Below are positions 1 through 10,939 of a stretch of DNA of 64,000 nt, piece after piece (position 1 is the stretch's first letter; the number at the start of each line of letters is the position of its first letter). A program made the position numbers and the translations under genes. The stretch covers positions 596,110 through 660,109 of the forward strand of contig PTFA01000043.1 of NCBI GenBank assembly GCA_003342895.1. Direction: 5' to 3'. Below the pieces are notes generated by a model. It did not search any database, was not told the origin of the DNA, and saw only the letters and a program-made list of their open reading frames with translations. Source of the DNA: Casuarius casuarius. Taxonomy: Eukaryota > Chordata > Aves > Casuariiformes > Casuariidae.

Positions 1-1748
1 CTCTCCATCTGACCAGCTGCAGCTGCTGAAGGACGATAGCCCTGCGGTCACCAGAGGGCAACGGGGCATCGATTTATTCCCGAGTCCTTCTGGCTCAGCT
101 CTCCCTGCTCTAGGGCCATCGCCATTCGCAGCGAGACCCACCAGCCCCAGCGCCGACGTCCCCGAACGCAGCTGTAACAGCAGCGCGGAGCAACAGGAAG
201 CCTCGGGAAGGAGGTGCTGGATTCAGGAACGGGTGCCCACGAGGCCCTCTGGGCTTGTCCGCGCTGCTCTGCTCTCCTCAACGGCCCCGTCACCACGGGG
301 CTGGGGATGGCCTCAGCACCTCTACTGCCCCGGTCCTCAGCAGACCCGGTCAAGGATGGTCACAACTACAACGTCCCTGTCACGGGCCACCAACGAAGGC
401 TTCACAAGCCACTGTGGGCCTGCAGGTTCCAGCCAAATCCCAGTCCCCCGCTCACAATTTTTAAAACTCGCTTTACAGGCTGAAACGCTCAAAGTTTGCC
501 TTCTGCGTCTGTGTGTGATCTCTATTTGTCTGCTTTTTCTTTGAAGTTGCAGAAAAACCAAGTCCCCAAACAAAACAAAAGAATAAGCAAAACACACATC
601 TTGTTTCCCACTGAATATTTCCATTCCTTGAAAAGCAATGCTGCAATGGCTATGGGAAGACAGTTGAAACACAGCAGTCGAATGACTTTCACTGAAAAGA
701 AACAACTCTGTGCCCTTTCAGGGAATTTGGCTTTGCTTGATGGAAAAATAGCCCTTCACAAACTGCATGCTGCGTATGGAGAGTACGGTTTGCACACTTT
801 TTTAACTGAAGTAGCTAAGAAAGACTATATTGCACATGCATGAATGACTAAGTCAGCTGTGTTGTGAACTGTGTGCTGACAGAGCATATAGGCTGAAGCA
901 AGGGCTATGCAAGAAGATAGCTTCTCACCTTTTTGGTAACTCCCAATAGCGAGAGGATCCTACTACCCAGTGCCCAGCCTTGGTACCAAGTGCTGAAAGT
1001 GATACTGTGTATGCAGCATCTGTACAAGCCCATGCTGAGTCGTGGTCCTGCACTGGATGCTTTTACATCTCTTATATAAAGTGTGCCTATAATAGAGGTA
1101 ATGGTTTCACTTTCCCCCTTTGCAAAAGCCGACATTAGATACACCATTTGATATCCACACAACCACCAGCAGAAGCCTGCATCAGGTGCCCATCAGTAAA
1201 ATGCAAGTCACTCACTTAAAATTCACAGGGTTTTGGTTTCGTCGTTTTCCTGCTACACTTTTCTTTTTTAATGATTGGCTTTGTTCTTTCTTAAAGAGAA
1301 GAACTTTTGGCCCAGGAGCAAAAAATACAGTACCCCTCACGTAAGCATTAGTTTATTGTGTACCAGAGAAAATTACATCCTTGAGGTCTTGGAAGGCACA
1401 GTTATACCCATTTTGCATATATATAGTGCATTACTTGGGGAGCTGGGTGGGGAGAAAGGCTGTGTTGTACATATTGGTTCTGGCTATTGTTTATGCAGGT
1501 CTGACTGAATGAAGGAACAGTGGGTATCATTTCAATTTCTGATGTCAACATCAAATTACTTATTTAATTTCATGCCTGGCGAAGCATTGTATAGCTACAC
1601 GCAGAATCATTTCACTTCATTTGTTATGCTGTGTTTTCTTGGCGATTGGCTTGCCTTCCAACTGACAGCTTTAATTACGACATGAATTTGATTGCACTGC
1701 CGAGGAATTAACATAATGCAACAAAGCATTTAAGCACCCAACCTTAGA

Positions 1749-1838
1749 CACACAAACACACACATACACACCCTCACACGCACCAGGCAGCAGCCAGGGC
1801 AGCCGACGAGCTCCTCGTGCACGCGCGCCAGCGCGCGC
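1749..1838. repeat. CA-rich run followed by alternating CG tract (Z-DNA-prone)
   Basis: A degenerate CA repeat (cacaaacacacacatacacac) is followed about 50 bases later by an alternating pyrimidine-purine tract, cgtgcacgcgcgc (1816-1828) and cagcgcgcgc (1829-1838). Such tracts favour left-handed DNA. They sit at the edge of a CpG cluster. Confidence 0.7.
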
Positions 1839-2105
1839 TAGGGCTTTGCTGGTCTCTCCCGCGTTAGATGCAACCAAGGATGGCAAGGAAGGCACCCGCG
1901 GAGGAGGCTGCGAGCTTGCTGGGAGCCCGAGACGAGACCCTCCCTGCCAGTGCCCAGGCGAAAGAGGCTTTCGCTATTCCTCCCCTCCGCAAAAGCCGCC
2001 CCAAGGGGTGGCCGGCGAGGCTGAGGGTGCCCCAAGCCGTCCGCGCGAGGCTGGCGCACACCACCGCCTTCCCCTTAGCAGCACGATCAGCAATGCCGGT
2101 TGCAC
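1795..2105. promoter_or_regulatory. Small intronic CpG-rich islet
   Basis: Over about 310 bases the CpG count is several per 60 bases (for example in the lines starting 1801 and 2041), while flanking intron has almost none. GC content is clearly raised. This is compatible with a small CpG island, an enhancer or an orphan promoter. Strand and use are unknown, and the limits are by eye. Confidence 0.5.
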
Positions 2106-2153
2106 GGACGCCTGATTTTAACAGGCCTAGCAATGAGTTTACAGCTGAGCATG

Positions 2154-2203
2154 AGCTTCAATTCTGTGAAAGATCAGGAACTTCAGTTCTGTGAAAGACT
2201 GGG
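2154..2203. repeat. 25-base tandem duplication, two copies
   Basis: Copy one (2154-2178) and copy two (2179-2203) share the core ttctgtgaaaga and differ at about five positions. They are directly adjacent with no spacer, so this is a local duplication that has since diverged. Confidence 0.75.
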
Positions 2204-2699
2204 AGTTTCGGAATGTGCACCCAAGAAATCGGAGCGTCTTTTTGCTTTGTTTTCTGGTGCTGAACCCCTGAACNTTCAGTGCTCTTTACCATCCAGGTTT
2301 GCTGCAATTCTCGCTTTTCCCTCAAGTAATCTCTTGCCTACTTTGTAAATTAGGGCTAACAGATACCCCACGTATTCTGAAATGGGAAGACTCAATTAAA
2401 AATAAATGCATAAAGAAAGGGGAGGGAATAAAGTAGACTGAGCTCCAAGCTGAGCGAAAGAGAGCCTGCTGCCATCTTGTCTCCCAGCAAAATCTCAGCA
2501 AAATGAATTCTACTACTGGCAAGATTTTGATGAGATTAAATTGACTACAGCACCCTATATATACGGGAGGAGCAGCTCTCCAATTTCTTTTTTAGGCCCC
2601 CGGAGCTACCTCTGCCCATAAAGGAAAAAAGTTGTCATTCCGAAAAATACCGTAGAGAGGCGAAAAGCAGGGAGAGATGGGTTTACGAAGGTCAGACGG

Positions 2700-3480
2700 G
2701 GAGATTTATTAGGGCACTGTGAACCACTTGCAATGGAGCATTCAGGTAATCATCACCCCTAATCTAGCAGAGGTCAAGCGCTCTGCTAATTACATTTTCT
2801 CGCAGAGGGGTATGTGTGTGGGGAGGGGGGGTGCAAGACGAGGAGGCAGAAGGCAGCTGATGGAAACCCGTCTCACCGCATTGCACCTGACACGAACGCA
2901 GGCAATTCTTCTTCGCCCATCTGATGCTATTTCAAGCCTCATTATGAGAAAAGCCTCCTGTTTAACGCCGTCTTTTCATTGCATTATCCTCTTCTCATTT
3001 TTGACCACCTCTCTCGCAAACGCTGCAAATTACCTGCTTGGATCTCATTAGCGGGGGAAGGAGTCACCCCTTGTAAACACACGCTGCATCAATCTGTGTT
3101 ATCCAAGGAGTGCAGGTACACTCACAGTGTGCAGAGTTGAAAGATGTCTGACAGCAGAGGGAATGAAGCCACTGACATGTCAGTTTGCAACTGGATATTC
3201 ATTATCCCGTCTCCCTCGTTCTGCATCTGTCACTAAGCTATCACTTAGGCACCGCATTAAAGCTCGTGACGCTAACATTTCTGTTTCAACAGCTTACTTA
3301 CAACCAGGGATTTGAAAATTGATCATCCGCCTAGAATATATGCACTTCATTCATTATACATATTTCCATGCAGTAGCCACGCTTAATCTCACGACGCTGT
3401 GGGGCTACATCAGTGGAGATTCATTATACTTCAAGTCCAAGACTTGCTGCTTTGACCTCTGAGCTAATCTGCCTGGAATA
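2700..3480. promoter_or_regulatory. Enhancer-like conserved-looking block in intron 3
   Basis: Motif-dense, repeat-free sequence within 3 kb of the coding exon. It contains several homeodomain cores (taatta near 2788, cattag, attatc), a forkhead site tgtaaaca (3072-3079) and a 12-base palindrome ctgacatgtcag (3172-3183) of the TGIF/MEIS type. Known: AUTS2 introns carry many deeply conserved brain enhancers. That this block is one of them is inferred from composition only. Confidence 0.4.
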
Positions 3481-3489
3481 TTTTATATT

Positions 3490-5760
3490 TTTGTTCAGGC
3501 TTCTGGCGAGTACACAACTTTCTGTGTAGCTCTTCCTAGGTGAACAGCGTCCACATCAGAAAAGCATCTTCAGAAAGAACTCAGGCTTTTATCTGTATTT
3601 TTTTCCGGACAGTAACTGCCAGATANCATTAGACACCTCACTCCTTCAAAATACATTATTTAAAATACCTTATTAAGCTCTGGATGCTTTCTTGTTTGGA
3701 AGAGCCTAGGTCAAGGTGGGCTCGCCCATAGCTGGAAGTGAAAGTATCACTACCATTTTTAAAGCCCTATGATGTAAAAAAGCAGCGTGTTTCTCTTANG
3801 GCTAGAGAGAAATGCAGAATGACATTTACTTTTCCTAACTGAAAGAATCTGNGAAAAGCAGGGAAGGCCACAGCCGACACAGGTGGCAAGACAGTTATCT
3901 CGAGCGTGTTTGTCAATTCTCAGCTGAACTGGCAACACCAGACAGCAGAGAGACATATTATATTGTAATAAGTAATCAAAGCATAAAGGAACTTATTACA
4001 CAAAACATAAATTATGCATAGCTTGTTCTTAAAATATACATTTTTGCATATAATTGAATAAAGTTACTTTTAAATCTATGAATCTTTATGTCATTCTTGG
4101 GTGTATTAGGGAAGTTATATTTGCTCCCTGCTTCCTCTTAATTTGCAATAGTGCCAGGATGAAGAGCAGGTACTAGGCAAACATCAGAAAAAAAACGCCT
4201 TTGATCGGTGGGAGGGGAAGCAGGACTCTGCTCTCGCTGCCGGGTCTCGCACTGAGTTGCTGTGAGGTCCCNGACAGGTCAACTAAGCCTCAGAGCTCTC
4301 CGTTCACTCCATCGCCAGGGAAGGAGGAGGCTAAATTTAATTGTCCTTACATTTGTAAGGAGCTAAGATATAGTGCTGCAAGGTGCCATGTAATTGTGAA
4401 GTTCGTCCCAGCGACTTCTCAGCTGCCTCAGGGCACAGCACACGCTACAGCAGAAATGGTGAAGGGTGGACAGTCAGCTGCCACCCACCACTACCTGTAC
4501 GCAGCATTTCCTTACTGCCTGCTCCAGCTTCTCTCCTCCACCAAAGGTATCTTACAGCCCTGAGGCTGCCCTCACCCGACGGCTAGGAAGCGTCTAACCA
4601 ACGGTGCCCCTAAAGATTGGCTCTGGCAGAGGAATGGACCTCTAAAATAACGTGATAAAGGGATGAGAAACGAGAGAGCTATAGATTTCACACCTCCACA
4701 GAAAAAAACCATCCCTGTGCTATTCCAGGGATATGCACAATTCAGCAAAAATTGCTAGCTGCATGCCTGCAGGCTTCAATCCACACACACACACACGCAC
4801 ACAAAAATGTATCCTTTATAACGGTATTTCTTTTAATATCTGCTCAATTCAGTTTTATTGGATTGGCCTCTAGAGGACACCATCTGGTATCTGTCATCCA
4901 AATCTACATGGACACGCTATGGACAGAAACCCTCCTTTCCAAAACGTGGGTTAGTTAAAAGTAGGCCCAGATCGCAAGCTGATGGAAACTGGTCTGACAG
5001 ATGTAGCCAGGCTTTTACCAGCACAGGATCCAACCTACAAAATCCCCACTTCAGATACTCTTTTTGGGACAGGGGCTGTCTATCTTGCTTGTTGTAAAGC
5101 GTGTAGCACAGAGGACCCAGAGCCATGAATAAAACGCTCAAGGATTGTGATGGTACACATAATAAATAATCATCTAATTGCAGCCACAGAAAGATTGCTG
5201 TTTTTATTCATGTGTTGGCATAACGCATGTGTNGTTCAGCGAAAGGCCAGGGTTGTTCACCAGAGAAAAGCACTCTCCGCAGAGCTGCCATCTTAGGCCC
5301 TTCCGCAGCACTTCAGGCAGACTAATAAAAGCAGAGCTTATGCGATTGTTGGCCATGTTATATCAACCCGTTAGATATAAATTCTTTGCATCTCCCTAGA
5401 CGCCCTAATACTTTTCATAAAGACAGTATTTACCCCAAAGCGATGCATTCTTTTCCTTCCCCCATGTCGGGTGGAAAGAGGCCATCTCACTTCCCAACTA
5501 CGCAGGGCACTGTAACTTCATAAAATGGCCTTCAACTCTTTCCGATATACGAGCGTTTTCACACAGACGGACATTTCACCAAACTTTAAGAGGTTTGCTC
5601 AGCGGGGGCAGGAGTGCTAGGTCGCCTCTTCCCCTCCCACCGCCCCAAGGGAAGGGGATTTCGGCAACGAGCNGTCCCAGAGCCCAAATGCCGTTCTGAC
5701 TTACGCCCTGCCAAAACCTACACCGGGGGTTAATCAAAGCAGTATTCGAGTCCAAGAGTT
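3490..5760. other. Intron 3 sequence without recognised elements, one short CA repeat
   Basis: Mostly unique AT-rich sequence. A (CA)n run lies at 4782-4804. Isolated ambiguous bases occur at several positions. No splice-bounded coding block or transposon fragment was recognised. Confidence 0.6.
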
Positions 5761-5768
5761 TTACTTAC
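5761..5768 (-). other. AUTS2: Splice donor of the AUTS2 exon
   Basis: The minus strand reads ..GCGAC then GTAAGTAA. Positions +1 to +6 (GTAAGT) match the U1 consensus perfectly. The exon side ends GAC instead of the usual CAG, so the intronic part carries most of the U1 pairing. Confidence 0.9.
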
Positions 5769-5870
5769 GTCGCTGAGTCTTTCCCGAGAGCTACTTCGAT
5801 GGAAACCTTTCGATTCCCCGCTGGCGCTTTCACTGTCACTGTCTCGGCAACTGTTTTGACCTGGTTTGAG
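5769..5870 (-). CDS. AUTS2: AUTS2 internal coding exon (exon 3 by human numbering), 34 codons
   Basis: Seen: on the minus strand a 102-base open block is bounded by a pyrimidine-rich acceptor ending CTGCAG and by the donor GTAAGT. Read in phase 0 it gives 34 residues beginning [10 protein letters not shown], with a middle [10 protein letters not shown] and ending SSSRERLSD; it is rich in Ser, Asp/Glu and Arg and has no predicted fold. Known: this matches, from memory, human AUTS2 at about residues 175-208, directly after ..PKALRQ and before SSAPSS... AUTS2 is a nuclear protein of PRC1.3/PRC1.5 complexes (with PCGF3/5) that recruits CK2 and p300 and turns these complexes into activators in neurons; a cytoplasmic pool acts on Rac1/Cdc42 and actin. 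Inferred: the exon is symmetric (phase 0 at both ends), so skipping it would keep the frame. The +1 frame is also open but does not match AUTS2; the third frame has a stop. Neither neighbouring exon was found in this window. Confidence 0.96.
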
Positions 5871-5910
5871 CTGCAGGAAAGAAGAAATGCAGAGAAAGCA
5901 CGAGGTTAGA
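5871..5910 (-). other. AUTS2: Splice acceptor, pyrimidine tract and candidate branch point of the AUTS2 exon
   Basis: Reading the minus strand towards the exon: a TCTAACC motif (5904-5910) fits the vertebrate branch-point consensus and lies about 36 bases from the exon edge. After it comes a T/C-rich run (TTTCTTCTTTCC) and then TGCAG directly at the exon. The layout is that of a strong constitutive acceptor. The branch adenosine itself is an inference. Confidence 0.85.
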
Positions 5911-8900
5911 CTGGTGTTTTAAGTCCCCTCGTCTGCTGGTCCCCTGTAACACCACCGCACGCAGAAATCTCCACACCGGAGGGAGCAACCTTCACGCTCG
6001 ACTCGTCCCAGATAATGTTGNGTGGTACCACATAGACTTCTCGACTAACCTCGACGTTCATAAAACGACATGATCTATTTGTCAGGCAGCACCATGGTTT
6101 TGCCTTTCAAACAAGTTTTAATGAACTTTACAGGCCTAGTAGTAAATAAAAACATATATAGCCTATATTTTCAACACAGTCGAGAANACATCCAGCCTCT
6201 TCTTAAGCTGCAAACTATACAAGTCAACACATTAAAATGATAACGTGCTGAAAGGGACAATCTACCCTGTATATGCATTGTATACATATACACAAACACA
6301 CGTGTACAGCAAAAGAAAGATCCAAAGCAGATCTACTGGAACACTGAAAAGGTATATATTTGTTTTAATGTATCTTTATATTTGCTTGAATGTATTAAAA
6401 TTTTGCTTCAGCCTTGTTGATGCCTCCTTTGAAATAATTTTCTATGAACGCCGATTACACCTAAAGTAAATGTTGGCAAAAAGTCGGTTTCAAGTCCATG
6501 TGATTTTAAAACTAAATTTCGGAAAAAAGCGTATGCCTAAATACTGGCAGCAGGGACAGATGCAGAGAAAACATCTGGTGATGTGCCCAGTGAANTATCT
6601 CATGGTACACCTACCACGCTTACCAACCTGCACGTAGCAAATACCAACCTACTCCTCCTGACTTACTCTAGTAAACTCATAATCATTTCTATTTAGACTG
6701 TACAGAAATTATCACACATCTCCATTTCAGGACGAGTTTGGATTCAAAAGATAAGCAAGGTGGGCACTGAAGATCAGCAATGATCTTACAGCAGAGCGGG
6801 AAAATCACAACAGATCAAATGGAAACGGTAGAGAAGCTGCAGGAAGCTTGGGCAAACCCACGGGAAAACCACACCTTCTCCTTCAGGAGTGAGAGGATCC
6901 ACTGTATGGCACACAGTTAAACTGAGCGAAAAAGGCAGTTTTGGGTACTCTTTGCCAGCCAAAAAAGAGAGAGGAGCAAGGACGTAAAGCTAAGGGCTCA
7001 GCCACACAGTCGACCTGCAATGCCTGAGCAAAACTGCAAAAATGGCACAGGTGTACTCTCGACTCAAAGAAAATGTAACCTAAGAACTGAAGCCGCTTGC
7101 CAAACACTTACAATATAATAAACGAACTAAATATACCACAGCTCAGCCAGCAAATCTTGAGTAAAAAGATTTGTATTTCAAATGTAATGGTTTATCAGAT
7201 AGATCCAGTAGATCTAGGTAGGAACTTTTGGAGGCGATGGGGGAAAAACTAATTCGAGAAGTCTAATACTTCATATAAAACCCACAGATCTTATCTAGGA
7301 CCACTATGTACTGTAATTTTATGGTCCCACGTTTAAAAATTAACCACCCAAAGGAAAATAGATCAAGTTTCACTGACTCAGGCTTGTGTCAACAACTGCC
7401 CAATGATGGAGAAACTCTTACTATAACTGAGGCCTGAAGGACTTTTTACAGTCTTAGTTGTTTTTTTTTCTTCTGGAATCTCAATTTATTTTGTACACAA
7501 ATTTCAAGCATTAATTAGTGACACTGCTTGTTTTATTACTTCTTCTACATTGTGAATCCCAGCTATTTACAGGGAAGCGAAGAGGAAACCCTGCAGCTGT
7601 CATTTTTCTAGAGACAATATACAGTAAGTAAATGAATATGACCAAGATATCTGAGCCTAACGCTCTGTAGGGACAAAGTGAATTGCATAGACCAGACAGC
7701 AAACTCAGAAGTAAGTCCAAGTTAAGATTTATAAGCTTTCCATATTTTCCTTTCTTTTTTTTCCAAGCTGTGTTTCTCCATGTGCCAAACTCTTGAGGGT
7801 TTCCATTCTATTCCAAAACCCATCAATCTGTGCTAAATTAAAAAAATAAAGCATGGAAATGTGCCCTTGTCTTCTTTAAAGAGCCTAAAGTTACACACAA
7901 ACGCACATGAGAACACTTAATGTGGAAAGGCAATGGTTCATTTCAACCTACTCACACAGATTCAGCCACTTAAAATTAAAGCGATGTTGAAATAACATAG
8001 TGCTGGTAAAGAGGTCTGCAAAGAGGAGACTAGACCCCTCGTTACGCTGCGTGCATCTGGTGCATTGCTCTGGGGCACACGGGAGCCCTGAAGTCACCTT
8101 CCCCTGGAAAATGAGACCTCTCCTGCTTAGAAGATGTGTAAGGTGCTGTATTCATTGCTGCTGTACCATTCTTGTCATGGCACCCAGCAAAAAAAGCAGA
8201 GCCAGCATGAAACTCCCATGATATCCACCCAAGAGTCTCACTGAGGNTGGTCACACATTAACAGAGCCAGCAGACGCTTTAATTCGCCCTAAGCAAGGAC
8301 CAAAGAAGGGTCTGCAGAAAGCAGATTTGACTCCTTGCACCCAGTGTACAACGGGAATGAATTTATCCACACATCAGGATCTGTCTATGGGTGTTTACAG
8401 AGAGGAAATACGGATGTTGGCTTGTCCAGAAAGTGCTAAAGCCTGACGATGCAGAAGTGTGCTGGCTCACAAACAACTTGTGCATTCTCAAGGATTCCCA
8501 AAGCGTGAGATGGGATACACGCAACAAGTGAGAATCAACACCCAAGTCTGCTTGCCCAGGCTGTATGGCACTGGGATAGGATCCTGAAAAAAGCCCTCAC
8601 ACGTTTCCACACCTTTTCATCTGAATTCTTGGTTATTCTCAGCATCATCTTATCATATTTCTGGAAATCTTTCATAATACTACAAAACCAGAGTAGCTAT
8701 TGTTCTGTAATGCCTTTAAACCTCTTAGGGAAACNTGAATAACCACATTTTTCTATTAAAAGTAAGAAAGAAAAAGAAAAAAGAAAAGATATTAGGAAGG
8801 ATGGTTGCTGGCTAAAGGGCTGGACTGGAATCAGCAGTAGGTTTCACTTCTGATTCTTGACCATACCTGACTCCCTCTCCAGAAAGTGAGAATAACGACG

Positions 8901-10140
8901 GGTCTTCCCCGTTCTCCAAAGTTGGTTTATTCAGAGTTTTGCAGCAGGGACAGTTTCCCAGCACACGAGTGCAGAGTACGTAGCGCACAATGGGACCCAC
9001 TCACACTCNCTGCCCTTGGTGCCACTGGGACATCAGCAACCAGTCCTAATGATAAGGTAGCTCCACTACAGAAGCGTATTCACACAAAAAACCTGAAAAC
9101 GTCCAGACTCACCCGGGTTTTACTTCTTCCCTTTCCTTCCAAAAAGGCACACTTAGTGAACTTAGGAAACCTGCAGGTTCCTCAAAGCCACTGGGCTGCT
9201 TATCAGCTGAGCCAAAAAAGTTAAGACATATCACTCTGAGCTACTCCGCCAATTAATGCAAAATAGGAGCAGAGCTGGAACTGCCGAGAGGGACTCGAGG
9301 AATTACCAGGACACTGAGTTAGCACTGGGAGGGCAGAAGGAGAGGCGCAAAGACAGGCAATGCTAACAGCCACCATTTGATGAAAGAAAAACAAAGAGAC
9401 TAGCACAGACATAAATGTTGCAAAAAAACTGGCCTGAAATTGCTAAGTTTATGAATAAACCAAAATAGGTGCAGAAACAGAAAATGAAATTGCTGTAATA
9501 AGTACTAAAAGAACAACGAGTAACAGTCATCTTTCAGGACATGGAAGGAGTCTCAGGTGACCTGAAAACTAATGGAACTATTTTTGCACCAGTGNAGTAT
9601 CCAGCTGTATTTTCTAACAGTAAAAGTGCAAACTAAACATGCTGTTACGTCCAAGGAGAAGTGGTGCCTGTCATGTTTCCTACTGGCATTCAAGGTTAAA
9701 GCATAATGTATGCCTAAACATATAGGCTTAGGAATAAGACAGGCCTACAATGGTGCTATGTTAGTCTGGCGTTTCCAGGAAATGACGAAAGGATGGGGGA
9801 CATAAGCCGCAAAACATTCCTAAGGATAACCCATGGCAATATGGTGCTCTCTGTGTTGCTTTTTGTCTCAGAAAGCAAAAGAATGAAGAACAGAGATAGC
9901 TGATCACGTTAATTAGCATAAGGGGAGATGAAAGGGCAGCTGAGCTCCGAACTACAGGGAGCATCATCCTATCAAGCCACCAGTTTGCTGTGCGAGATCC
10001 TTAAGCCACTTTAGATAATTCCATAGTAGCGATGCCTGGTTAGCATATAACAAAAAGCAAAATAAATAAACCAGGCAAAAGCCTTTTTCACAGAGCTTAC
10101 ATATCGTGTCAGAAACACCCTAATGCTGCTCTTCTGAGTT
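5911..10140. other. Intron 2 sequence, no recognised gene
   Basis: Unique AT-rich sequence. The piece at 6260-6305 is TA/CA-rich (tatacatatacacaaacacac). A purine run (aagaaagaaaaagaaaaaag) lies at 8763-8785. A TAATTAG-containing patch near 9910-9925 could bind homeodomain factors. Nothing here has coding features. Confidence 0.6.
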
Positions 10141-10171
10141 TTCTTTTTTTTTATTTTCTTTTTTTTTTTTA
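10141..10171. repeat. T-rich low-complexity tract
   Basis: Thirty bases of nearly pure T, interrupted by single A or C. On the minus strand it reads as an A-rich tract. No transposon body was recognised next to it. Confidence 0.8.
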
Positions 10172-10729
10172 GTTTAAAACCCCATACCATTTGGCAGCAG
10201 TAAATCCAAGCTTTGGTATAGTTTTGAGGCGCCTGAGTTTCCACACCATATGGAATTAAAGGATTATTTCACTACATTATACTTTAAAGTTATGAATACT
10301 AACACTTCTCCCTATTGCAGCGCAGCCAGCAAGCTAAGCCTTTACCCGAGCCCCGGAGGAAGAGGACACCTGCTTCCCAAGGGATAGAATAAGCGAGTGG
10401 CGGGGAGTGGAATTAGGCTTTCGGTTCTGCCCNTCATCCTTTATTTATACAGCTTCTGCAAGGGCAAGAGAGGCCAAAACTCTTCTGACCCAACCCCTGT
10501 CCTGGTGAATATATTCTCTAGCTTGGTATCTGCTGGCTAAGGCAGACCTGTATGCTCCCCATCTGCAATATTGCCCAACTTCAGAAAGTCTCTACTGGTC
10601 CAGGTGGGTCCTGACCACCCATTGGGCGATCACGCTTTGGGTGANGAGGAGACGCGCTGGTGGGGACGGGGAAAGGGGGGGACCACTAACCCCCACCCGC
10701 TCATCAGGGNGGAGGAACCACCGCTGAAT

Positions 10730-10930
10730 TAAAACGTGTGTTGTCACATTATTTTGTATTTAAGTTAAACACATTTTCCATTTCCAGTTCTCATAACTGT
10801 TTCACTTGAAATTAGGACAACGCGCGTTGAAGCTCAATCAATTCTAATCAACGAAACAATTGATTATAAACATTAGAAGTACAATGACAGTGGATTAAAG
10901 GGTGATGAGATAAATATTGTTCAGTTAAAG
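10730..10930. promoter_or_regulatory. AT-rich motif-dense block, candidate enhancer
   Basis: Contains caattgatta, several TAAT/ATTA cores, ggattaaa and a cgcgcg patch within 200 bases, with no repeat features. It resembles conserved developmental enhancers. This is an inference without alignment. Confidence 0.3.
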
Positions 10931-10939
10931 GGTGCTGCT

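Larger units (their letters stand above)
1..5768 (-). other. AUTS2: AUTS2 intron 3, 5' portion (continues off the left edge)
   Basis: Everything to the left of the donor is intronic. I looked for the next AUTS2 exon (starting SSAPSSLGTG, with CDSDSDQEE) on the minus strand and saw no match, which fits the very large introns of the 5' half of this gene. Contents: ordinary AT-rich sequence at 1-1740; a CA-rich then CpG-rich patch at 1745-2105; a 25-base tandem duplication at 2154-2203; an enhancer-like block at 2700-3480; unremarkable AT-rich sequence at 3490-4780; a short CA repeat at 4782-4804; and mixed sequence up to the donor. Confidence 0.9.

Noticed and set aside
5769..5870. Alternative +1 reading of the exon ([10 protein letters not shown]..)
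   Set aside because: It is open and looks protein-like, but the phase-0 reading matches AUTS2 across the whole exon.
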